Positions 25,801 through 37,800 of a stretch of 64,000 nucleotides of DNA are shown in pieces. How positions within the stretch are numbered: the first letter of the stretch is position 1; each line of letters opens with the position of its first letter. A program made the translations under genes and the position numbers. Location of the stretch: NCBI RefSeq assembly GCF_037975245.1, contig NC_092576.1, forward strand, positions 1,068,501 to 1,132,500, given 5' to 3'. The notes under the pieces were generated by a model. It saw only the letters and a program-made list of their open reading frames with translations, did not search any database and was not told the origin of the DNA. Source of the stretch: Apostichopus japonicus (Eukaryota; Echinodermata; Holothuroidea; Aspidochirotida; Stichopodidae).

Positions 25801-28800
25801 GTTTGCAACATCAAATGCTGGTCAAACCCACCAGTTGCTCGTGGGTCACTTGGGAGTTTTCTAGTTGGTTTAGGGATCTTGGTGTGAATTGTGAAGTGGA
25901 GTATTTTAATGTAACGATTGAAATGCAATAGCGTCTGTTAAGGAATGAAAACATGTCTTGATATTTCCCATATTTTATTTCTTCTGGTGGAAAAAGATGA
26001 ACCTTCTCCAACTCAGAAAGGAGAACTATCGAAAACGAATACTCATGGTAATTTCTCCACCGGAAAAAGACAAGGTAAATTAGAATTAATTTGCGAAAAG
26101 GATCACAAATTTTTGTATTCACAGTATATACTGCATTTCATACAGTTAACTCAATTGCTTTTGCAAATAAACAATGGTGCTAATGTTTTATATAGGTAGT
26201 AGGCATCTGAGATGAAAACATGACTTCATTCAAATGAAGGAATGACAACGTGTCTTGATCTTTCCCATATTTCCTTTCTTCTATAGTGGAACAAGTTTCC
26301 TCTCTACTTAAACCTTCTCCTCCTCTGGAAGGAGAACTATAAAAACTACGAGTATTAATGGTTAGTTATTCACTGCAAAAAACAGGGAAAGGTAGCAATA
26401 TTCCTGAGCAAATTGATCACAAAACTTGTTACCCACAGTTTATCTTGCATTTCACACATTTAGCTCAATTGCTTTTGCAAACCAATAGCGCTAATGCCTT
26501 ATAGGTAGCCCGGCATCTGAGATTATTAAATGTCTTAGATCAAATGATGAAATGACAAGGAAAAATTAGAAATATTATTAAGGGAGGTAGCAGGGCATTT
26601 GAGATCAATGAATGTCTTGATAGATGATAAAACCAATGCATGTACTGATGTGTGTGTAGCTTTAAATGTTTGTGTAATGCAAATGAGGACATGCACATAC
26701 TCAATAAATCAACAAATTGCTGGCACTTCATATCGTATCATGAGATGAGCTCTGTGGATTCATTTCTTTTTTAATTGCTATGGTTAAAATATGCACACCT
26801 TTTGACTTATTACTGGTTACAGGGTGAAGTCTATTTTTTTGTTTTCATAAAAACCAATATGGCTACAAAAATACCTTTGATGAAATTGGATCAATTTTGT
26901 GAATCCTCATAAACTGAATGATTCATAGTGAATTGTAGTGATTATGAAATTAAAAATCTTGAGATCATGTCATTTATTTTCATACAAAGTGTTTTAAAGG
27001 ATTGGTTCAGGTGTTTGACATGTCTATTTTGTATGAAAGAGCACAAAAAGACAAAGAGAACAGTGAAGAAACTACCATGCTCTGTGAAGGGGATATGACA
27101 CTGTGAAGGGGATATGACACTTTGAAGATATCAAAATTTCTTTGAAAACGACTGGTGTAGAAAACTTACTGTGAGGGTGTGACGTCACATCCTCACTTCC
27201 TTAACATTTGTGAATATATTTCTTTAAAAATTATTTACATTTTTTAACACATTTGAAAATAATATAATTTTCAGATGTTTAATCTCAAATACTTCCTTTG
27301 ACAAATATGAGATCTCCTGATATATCATTTGGTTGAAAGTCATGAAATCTCACGAAATATTTAGAGAAAAAAACAAAGACTTTTCAGGAATGTGAGGATG
27401 TGACATCACAGCTAGTCAGATTTCAGCAGTTTCTACACAATCTGATAAAACTTTACACTTGAATATCTCTTTAACCAAAAAAGATATTTGTACAGTTTTT
27501 TTCACCATTGTGTTTCTTTTATTGTCCTCATAAACATGTATGACAACTGAACCAATCCTTTAATGAATAAATAAGTATGTCTGTTCTAGTTTTTGTAGAC
27601 TGTTCTTTCATCTAATTTTGAATCAATTTTGTAATACTTTTCGGTTGACACGGGCAAAACGTACTAAGCGCTTTGCAAAACGAGGCGTATAAAAAGATGT
27701 TAGAGCAAAGGAGCTGCAACAAGTATTTTCCACATGGAGCTTATAGATGATATCTTTTTTTCTTCATTTGCCTACAGATGATACAAAACCAGTATTCATC
27801 AGCTTTAGTTCTAAGGATAAAACTAAAGTTGAGGAAATTGTAGCCACTTTTGAGGAGGCTCTAGGGCCTAAAACATGCTGGATGTATACCACTGGAATTC
27901 AGGGAGGACAAAATATTGATAGAGAAATTGTTCGTGCCGTAGATAAAGCTAAAGTGGTTATTTGCATGATTAGCCAAACTTACATCGATTCTGACGAATG
28001 TGAAAAAGAGGTATTGAGTGATTTTGATATTTTTAAATTTATTTACTTATTGTAGTAGTGACTAAGGCGGGTAGGTTATTACTGTGCTAAAACTAGACTT
28101 TATTTAGCTGCATAGTTAACATTGAGTGAAACTCTTTTCACCAGTTCGGGATAAAGTTAATTGCAATTTCATTTGTTGGAAAGGGAAATTCAGGAACAAT
28201 TCTATTGACAAATACACAGTAATGTGAAATTTAAGTACAACAATCACCTCTATTGTTTCCTTCTAACTCTACATACTGTTGTTTGAAGAGGCAGCTGCTG
28301 CCATGTTTGACAGTAAATTTCAGACCCTACTGTACTTCAGGTGTAGATGCCACCATTAAAAAGCTTCCCTTCCCTTGAATGATCTTTTAATTGCATGATT
28401 TGAAATTACAACTGGAATGTGTGCATAGCTGTTCATATGAGTTAAAGACTGATCAAAGTGCCATGATGGCTTAATTACCTTCTTTGAAAATAACATGACT
28501 ATGATGATATCACTTTCCCTGGTTTCACAGCATTCAGTTAATAAATGTTAACAACCTTTTAAGATGGAAAAGAGCAAATAATTTAGGGCTAGAACGGGAT
28601 CAAACCAGTGACCTCTGGGTTATAAGCCCAGTTCTGTACCAACCTTGCTATCCTACCCTCAGTTCGTAGCAATGCCTATATAGCCATTTCTTTGCTGGGG
28701 CCTCAATCAGAAGCCACAGTACCTTGCATACCATGTCACCAGGGATCAGGTACAAGTTTCATTCAATACAAGCCAGGAAGTGGCAGTGAAGGGATTTCAA

Positions 28801-31800
28801 GATAAAATGAGCTTTCTATATAATCATTTCAGATGTTACCTTGATGTGGTTTTCTCTTTGTAATGCAAAACCTTGTATTTGAGGTCAACAGATTGAAATC
28901 TGGACATCTATCAAACAGATATCTAAAGAAATGGAAAGTTGATATTTGCCAAGTGGCTTCTTATTGAGTACAATATTCCTCTTGTTTGGTGGGGTAAAGG
29001 TCAGTCTTAGTTCACGAGATGACAATGTGTGAAAATCTCAAGAGCTCTCTATCTAATGAAATGTAATTTGGCAAAGGTTATATATACAAGGCATATCATT
29101 GCTGTTATGAACTGCCAAATTTCTATTATTCATGCTGGAATTTTTTTTGGGATTAAATTGACCATAGAAATGACCTGGGTTGGGATACTACTTGGAATTG
29201 GCATTTCTGTTGCAACCATAAACTGAATTTGCCGGATTCAGCCATATAAAATATCTACATCCTGTATCGCCCAGAAATTCATTCCACAACAAAAGTTGCA
29301 TTTTGATGAATTCTAACTGAATGAAACATTAACAGCTAATCAAAGTTTGGAAACATTCCAAATGTTTCACATCTCATATTAACTTGACAAAAAGATGATC
29401 ATATGAAGCTTGTGAACAACATTTGCCCTGATGACATCACAGACTCCTGTTGTGGTTCACTTTGTGGAGTAACATATGGTGAAGTTATTCAAAGTAGGTT
29501 ACTTTCAATCAATCAACTATATCTTGACTTGGAGACAAAATATTGAGGTGCGGTTGTCAAACTTAAGGTGGGAAGTAGCTTTCTCTAAGATAAGTGTGAT
29601 ATTTTTTGCCATTCGGATATCCCTTTAATTGAATACTCAGGTTTGTATTCCTTATAATATGACAACAACTGGAGGTTCACCACTCTGGTTTCCTCTAGTG
29701 CTTGCTAGTATTCATGACTACTCATTTGGGGGAAAAAATATTGCTGCAGGATTAAATATCAAATGGCATTAAAGGTTTACAAAAAAACGATTTCTGGTTT
29801 GTTATCCTTTCTTTGAAGGTTATGCTTGCAGTAAATAGAAAGAAGGAAATTATTGAAGTTCGCATTGAAAGTGTAAACCGTCATTACAAGGACAAACATG
29901 GTGATGAGTCTGCAGTGGAGCTTACATTTGCTCGCAGGTCTTACATAGACCTGACAGGGGAGGACATGGAAAAGAAGATGCAGGAATTAATTAAGAGAAT
30001 TCAAGAGTTGATCAGTCAAGAAGACAATCAATCTACTGGTGAGTGCTATTTCATCCAGTAATACACCAAGTTATAGTTAACTGACAGCATGACATGGTCA
30101 GATAATTAATTTCCATCATTTTCATATAATGGGTTAGTTGGATAACATAATTATGGTATACTGTTGAATTAATGAACATATTTTTCCATCATTCATTTAT
30201 AACTTAGAAGATGACACGTTGTGAAGATGTGTTAGTGATCATAGTTGGAATATCTGTTGATCCAGTTGGGAAAAGGGGGGAAGTTGGCAGAATATAAGTA
30301 CATGTCATAAAATCTCACTTAAAGTCACTTACATCAGTCAAGCTTGCACTATGAAAATATAAATTTTAAACAAACTTGGGATATAGACAAATTAATAGAT
30401 GCTATAGTACTTGGGTTATGCAGATTTGATCTGCATGAAGAGCTGATGTCATCTTTGAATTTAACATGATATACGGTTAATATAATAAATGGACTCAAAG
30501 ATGCTAGCACAGCTGGCTGTAGCATTTTTAGATACCTGTCGCCCCACCCCCACTTTTAGGTCAAATTTATAACAATGCCACTTGAAAATGGCTGCTTAAA
30601 TGCAACGGTTGGCTCTATTGCCTTGCCACATGTTCGTCACTGCAATCCTGAGATTGGCATACATGATTGACTATATCAAGTTTACTTGTAGAGAAATGAA
30701 GAAAGCTGTATGCATTGCGATATTTTCAGAACGATAACATTTCTTAACCAATGGGGATAATGCCCTATAAGTAGAAGGGCATATGAGATCAATAAATGCC
30801 TTCAATCAAATGTTGAAATGCAACAGCCTCTGTCAAGGAATGACAAAGTGTCTTGATCTTTCCTATATTTCATTTCTTCAAGAAGAGCAAGTTCCCTCTC
30901 CACTTAAACCTTCACCTACTCCGGAAGGAGGAAAACCATCGAAAACGAGTACTGATGGTAAGTTCTCCACTTGAAAAAGATATGGAAATTAGCAATATTA
31001 CTAAGCGAAATGGATCACAAAATTTAGTATTCATAGTATATTTAGCATTTCACACATTTAGCTCAATTGCTTTTGCAAACCAATTTGGCTAATGCCCTAT
31101 AAGTAGCAGGGCATATGAGATCAAAATATACCTTAAATCAAATGATGAAATGCAACAGCCTCTGTCAAGGAATGACAAAGTGTCTTGATCTTTCCTATAT
31201 TTCATTTCTTCAAGGAGAGCAAGTTCCCTCTCCACTTAAACCTTCACCTACTCCGGAAGAAGGAGAACCATCGAAAACGAGTACTGATGGTAAGTTCTCC
31301 ACTGGAAAAAGATATGGAAATTAGCAATATTACTAAGCGAAATGGATCACAAAATTTGGTATTCATAGTATATTTAACATTTCACACATTTAGCTCAATT
31401 GCTTTTGCAAACCAATTGGGCTAATGCATTAAAAGTTGCAGGGCATACGAGATCAATAAATGCCTTTAATCAAATGTTGAAATGCAACAGCCTCAGTCAA
31501 GGAATGACAAAGTGTCTTGATCTTTCCTATATTTCATTTCTTCAAGAAGAACAAGTTCCCTCTCCACTTAAACCTTCACCTACTCCGGAAGGAGGAGAAC
31601 CATCGAAAACGAGTACTGATGGTAAGTTCTCCACTGGAAAAAGATATGGAAATTAGCAATATTACTAAGCAAAATGGATCACAAAATTTGGTATTCATAG
31701 TATATTTAGCATTTCACACATTTAGCTCAATTGCTTTTGCAAACCAATTGGGCTAATGCATTATAAGGAGCAGGGCATACGAGATCAATAAATGCCTTCA

Positions 31801-34800
31801 ATCAAATGTTGAAATGCAACAGCCTCTGTCAAGGAATGACAAAGTGTCTTGATCTTTCCTATATTTCATTTCTTCAAGAAGAACAAGTTCCCTCTCCACT
31901 TAAACCTTCACCTACTCCGGAAGGAGGAGAACCATCCAGTACTGATGGTAAGTTCTCCACTGGAAAAAAACAAGGAAAATCCTGTTTGACTGCATCTACA
32001 GAGACGAGGGATTCCAAAGTCAATCCATATTTCTGTGCCTATTGCCAAATAATTTTTGAAGAGTCCTGGCAACATCAGTACCACACAGAGACTGAAAAGC
32101 ACAAAGAAAACATCAACATCAAAAAGGATGATGAAAAATGGGCCTATGGAGAACCACCATTAGGCATCACAGATGGAAAGTTCGAACTTTGTCCAAAGTG
32201 AGTGTTCTTTTTTCTATGGAACCCTGTGTGCATTCTGCATTCAAGGATTCTTTTAAGTTTTTCACAAAACACCCCTCCCCGCTCCTCTGGCCCTGGTCGC
32301 AAGTTAGTTATTTGTCCTGTTAGGCATCAGTCCTTTATTTACATTAACAGCACCCTTTTGGGATTTTATCCTATAATGATTGTATGGTACAACTATTTCT
32401 GTAGGTATACATACATAGTACATATATATTGATAAATGTATGTGTATGGGTGCGACCCCTAGCTCGTATATATGTTGGATTTCTGTGCAGGCCAACAGAG
32501 GTCAAAGTCTGAAAACCTTGTAAACACGTTAACTCCATAACTACATCCCTGACCATACTACAATTAGTTCGAATGGTGTCCTTCCCAAGGAGAGTAGAAA
32601 GGCCAGGTAAAATATTATCAAAACAGCGACCAAACGACAGCTCTCTGCTCCATCAATTCTATTAGTGTGAATAGGCACAGTAAACAAGATGTATATACAA
32701 TTTACAAATAATTCCTCCAACAAATAACAAGAAAAGTTAAGATACGTTTTCATCAGACAAGGTTGACAGCTATATATATATCTACACAGTGGACAAACTT
32801 TAACCTCAAGAGTGCCCATATTCTACTAATGCCCTGTTGACTGGCTCACAAGAAAACTGCATCTCTTTCTAAGACTCCTGGAAGTGAGCTCCTAAACCAC
32901 AGCATATAAACATGTGACCAACTTAACTCCTCTCATTGGCCCAACTACACCCTTGGTACCAGTAGCAACACTTAGAATCAATCAGGGTTAATCACCCAAT
33001 ACTACATTTGCATACTACTAATGGACTCCCTGTCTCTAAGAAAAGGGCAAGAAGTAGGGAAGTTGTTTACTACAGACAGAGCAAACAGGCAGAACAAAGA
33101 AAGTAATATTTTCAAAGTCTAACTACTACTTACAAAGAGTTAAATGAACACAGCAGATAAAAGAGAGGAAAAAGCATAAATATATATATATATATATGTA
33201 CACTAGGCTTGGCAAATTGATTACGTAACACACAGGCTAATGTTCCAGACTAATAACATTTAAAGGTACAGAAGTTGCCAGTGGCAAAAAATGAAAGGCA
33301 GTCTGACTAAAGGGCAGACTTTAGAATGTGAAGTCTGCGAGAGTCTACCCTTTCTTCTGCTAGGAGGACCCAACCCCTTTGTAGGTCTAATACTGCTCCT
33401 AGGTACGTGAAATGTTGGGTTGGTGTCAGAGATGACATGTTTTCATTAATTATCCAACCTAGGACCTTTAGGAGGGAAAGTGTGAAATCTGTGTCTACCT
33501 CTGAATCCTCTTCCGATATTGAGATGATCAACCAGTCGTCTGTATGTGAATAGTATTGTGCCCTTCCTTCATAGAAACACTAGTATGGATCTCGTTACCC
33601 TAGTGAAGACCCTTAGTGCTGTGAAACTGGTAATCCACTCCGATGTGGTGGAGGCCAGAAACGATTGAGGAAAGTGTTTCTATCTGGAACAACTTTGGTT
33701 TTACAAACTGTTTGTTCATGGGTTTTATGTTAAGGATGGGCCTCCAAAGGTATGTTCCCTTCTTCGGAGCCATGATGATGGTAGCAGAATCTGGTCCCTG
33801 TATGAGTGGACCCTTCTGATCGATTCTTTTGTCAAGAGATCCGCGATCTCCATCTCCAGTGTCCGCCGTTGGTCCGGTTCTGAAGGAATTGGGATGGCTT
33901 CCCAATTGCCGGACAAAAGATGTTTGGAGGTGAACTCTTTGGAGTACCTGATGTTGATGACCTCCAGTACCTACGAACCTGGATCTAAAAGGTCCCAATT
34001 GCAGGGAATCCCGGTGGGATGGGCATCCCTTGGGGCGCTGTTGTTGGCGGTGACCTCTGTTGGAGCCTCTGTAGTTGCATTGACAGGTTGAACCTCTGCC
34101 TCTTCCGGAAGTTCTTGGTTGGTCCTTGTCCTCGTTATTATGTTGCTTGTCATAGATCTACCTGCCCTTATATGGATGTGACAAGCAAGTCTCTGAGCTG
34201 GTCAAAAATATCCATGGTCACCTGGCCGTCGTCGTCGGATATGTCTTGTCCTCGGTCTGTCTGACTCAGAATTGGTGTTAACCGATGAATCCGATGAGGA
34301 TGACGATGAAGACGATTGAAGTCTTTACTGTTTTTATAGCTCTTTCTTTGGATGTGAAATTAGGCTGTCGGACTCAAGCAATTCCGTTGAGGTCGTTTTA
34401 AAATTGGGCTAGACGTCATGGAAAATGGCTTCCTCTGGATCCGCTGGGTCCCCATCAAATACTGCCTCAGCTCCCCGGCCGGGAGAGGTTTATGTGACCT
34501 TCATGAGAGCCACTAGCCAACAGTTGTTGCGGAATCGCCGGCTACCAGACCTACCTGCTGGCCAGCCTCCTCCTGGCAGTCCGGCATCTTGTCGGCTCAC
34601 TGGTTGCGTGGCTCTCGGGTTCTCTGGTTACCTGACACATCGGGTAGCCGAGTGGCAACGGCCTCCCGCTTTGCAGGACCTTGGCTTATATTGCTGGATC
34701 TGTTACCATGATCTTGGTTCAGTCCGGACAAAAGCACACCGGGCTGTCCACTCTTTTCCTTCTTTCAATACGAATGGTCAAACGAGGAAGGAGGAGTTTA

Positions 34801-37800
34801 AGCCTGGATAGATGGTAGCCACACTCCATGTTTAAAGACTTGACCAACTTGAGCGTAGTATTTAGAGGATAATGCATATCTATATGAGGTAAGAGCGTGT
34901 TATAAATCTAAGTAATTTGCATGGTGAGGGAACTTGAAGTGAAGGAATGCTAGAAAACATGACATCTTAAGGGCTAGACATTGGATTCATGCCATATTTA
35001 TGATAAACTGATAGCCAATAGGCAAGATGCGCTATTGTTTTTACATTTCAAATGGCATCCAGAAAGCTTCGGAATGATATAAATTGTGCTGTTTTGTGGT
35101 TAGCTCTTAAAAATTTATTTGAAGTTTCCATATTTGGAAAGTAAACACAGGGAAGGTTCCTGATTTCTGAAAGTTGTTTGGCAAGTGAAGGCTTGAAATA
35201 TTCTGATATTGCTTTGCTCTTTTTAATTACCAATGCTCAGGCAAAGTGGAGAGTGCTCTGGATGTTCACACGCCCACTCCCAAAAGGAGCTTGATGAATG
35301 GAACAAACGACATGAATATTGTTTGGAGGCTCTATACAACTATCAACCACTTCCTTCAGAAGATATGACAGACCAGACGGTCAGATCTTGCTCTATGTCT
35401 TATTTGTATGACGAAACAGTGTAACACTGTAATTGAGAACAAGTTTGATGAATAAATACCAAATAAGTAGATGAAATTTACTTACTTACCGTTACCTTGT
35501 TCTTAACATGTGCATTCTTAAATTTGCTGTCTCAAATTATCTTGCGCATAAAGAACAATGAAGGTCCAAATAATGCTATATTCTTTATTGCATGGTAATG
35601 ATTTATGGTCGTTATGGTGAAAACGTTATCTCGATAGGAGTATTTTCGATCCCACTTTAGATACCCAAATTCAATCAGAGGACCACAAATGGTGTCATTT
35701 TTTAATATATTACAGAGAAAGAATCTCAGGCTAAAAGGTGGATATTGCTCATCCCACAAGTAAGGGCAGTTGACATACATGCTAGATGACCAGTGTTGTT
35801 GTTCTCAGATGCCGCCATGTTGAAGAAACTGTGGAAATAAAAGTTTCTTGTTTTGTTTCTTACAGACAAAGATGAAGACACTAGTTGAAAAGTATGAAGA
35901 AGAGAAACAGAAGAATAGTGGAGACATTATGTATGTTGACAAACTCTCGTATTTATCAGCCTTAGATCAGATTATCGCAAAAGGAAGTGAAGGTGCTCTG
36001 ATATTTGTTGGGAAATACGAGGATGAGTATGTAGCAGTGAAGAGGATTCAGACCATTCAGAGGGAGGAAGATCTATGTAAGATGATGCAAGATGAAGATA
36101 TGCATAATGTCGTCAAGATGATCTGCATTGGAAAAGATAATTTCTTTTATTATGTGGTCACTCCACTATGTGAGTGTGACTTGGAGTCTTTCATCAAGGC
36201 CGGCTCAGCGCCTTCACAGCTCCAACAGATTGAGCTCTGTCTGGACATTCTCAGTGGCTTGAAGAGCTTGCACTCTTTTGGTGTTGTACATCGTGACTTG
36301 AAGCCAAGGAATGTCTTAATAAGTAAGTAATATTTTACTGAAAGTTGGTTTACATTATTGTAGTTTAAATTTTTTGTAGGTCTAATGGTTTGGTAAGGGA
36401 AGAGATTTTTGTGAAAAAAGGGGGTGGGGGCAGGAGAGGGCATTTACAGGAGCAATGTTATTTTGCATTGAGATTCTGGTTCAACTGTCGTCACATGGCA
36501 TGTGTGTGTGAGTTACATTGCCTGTCAACACAATAGCTCTAAACGGGGAACCCTGATGGATCTCAAACTTGGCATGTTGATGTCCCACATTGAATTCAAG
36601 AAGCATATTGTTAACAGTGAAGGTCAAAGGTCACTAAAAATAGGCAGACTGATATAGGTAAAAACCTTGCACATTATGATATCTCGAAGAAGGGATTTCT
36701 ATCTTTGTGTGTGAATGCCTGCCCCATGGTGCCATATGTCCTAGTAATTATGGTGGATATGGAAGGTCATCTGAGGTCAAAGTCTGAAAAGCTAAAATTT
36801 CAAATATGGTGTCGCTGAAATTGAATTTTATGTACATCTTACAGTTAGTATGTAGAGGCTTCATATTGTAAAGAATCCTGTTGTTTTTTTAGTGCAGGTC
36901 AATAATTATCCAAATGCATCAGATGATGAAGTCTGAATACTTTTAAATGTGATATCTTAAAAGGGTAAATTTGGATGTATCTCACATGTAGTATCTGGAT
37001 GCCCTTTATTCTGCAAATGAACCCTATCATTTTAATGATACAGTAGGTCAATGTTCATTTGAGGTCGTCAGAGTCTGATAACTTTTACCCGGTAGGTAAA
37101 CTAAATAGAAAAAGCCTTATTGTCTTAATCTCAATTTGGTATATTTATATGGAGATCATGCCATGTAATCATAGTTTCTATCTATATAGCTATCTTCATC
37201 AGTATAAAGATTGTTATTGGCAAAGATTACAATAACTGCTAAATTGTGACAAAGTCGTCTAAGAGAGGGGCTTCATTAAGTGTTGACAAAAAAAAAAGGT
37301 TCTCAGGTATGTTGGAATCAAGCCAATTCTAGCCAGTTCAAACTTCTCTGCTCTTTTCCACTTCAAACTATTATTAAGTAGTACATACTCATTCTAACTA
37401 TGTTGTTACTAACTCTGTCTTCATTATCGCACAGACAAGAAAGGAGAGGCACTGTTGACAGATTTTGGGATAAGCAGGATCTGTATTGGGGCATCAACAT
37501 CTGTTACAGCTCTTGTGGGAAGTCTGCTATGGTTACCATCTGAATGTATTGCTGCAGTCGAAGAAAAACGCTTCTCCAAGGCATCAGATATTCAGGTAAA
37601 CTAGAATTGTCAATTTGAAGTTCGGTTCCATTTTGTTACAGTAAATAGTATGGCTCTTTCATTATTATAGAAAGCTGTTTTAAAAGTATTTTGTTCAATC
37701 ATTGAAAATGAAAGACACCAATTTATGAACATTTTGAAGTTAGGTGTGGTGCCCAATATTGTGGGGCATTTGCTATATATATATTAGTCACTACTAACAT

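Larger units (their letters stand above)
30755..31975 (+). repeat. Tandem array of 332-bp units, each holding a 75-bp exon
   Basis: Four units spaced exactly 332 bp (exon starts 30883, 31215, 31547, 31879) include both intron flanks and the exon, with very few differences. Each unit starts around a CAACAGCCTC-x-GTCAAGG block and includes identical acceptor (CTTCAAG) and donor (GGTAAGTTCTCC) sequences. Near-identity of intronic as well as exonic sequence points to recent unequal crossing-over. Copy 4 breaks off in its intron at about 31975 and runs into zinc-finger coding sequence. Confidence 0.95.

Noticed and set aside
30783-31756. Several overlapping 63-85-codon frames through the 332-bp array
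   Set aside because: They read across introns and alternate registers; only the 75-nt segments between consensus splice sites are supported as coding.
30755-31975. CRISPR-like array (regular 332-bp repeats)
   Set aside because: Units are near-identical over their whole length, with no short repeat/unique spacer pattern, and the genome is eukaryotic.
34425-34811. 128-codon plus-strand frame with Pro/Ser-rich sequence
   Set aside because: Antisense shadow of the 5' part of the DIRS-like fragment, with no splice support.
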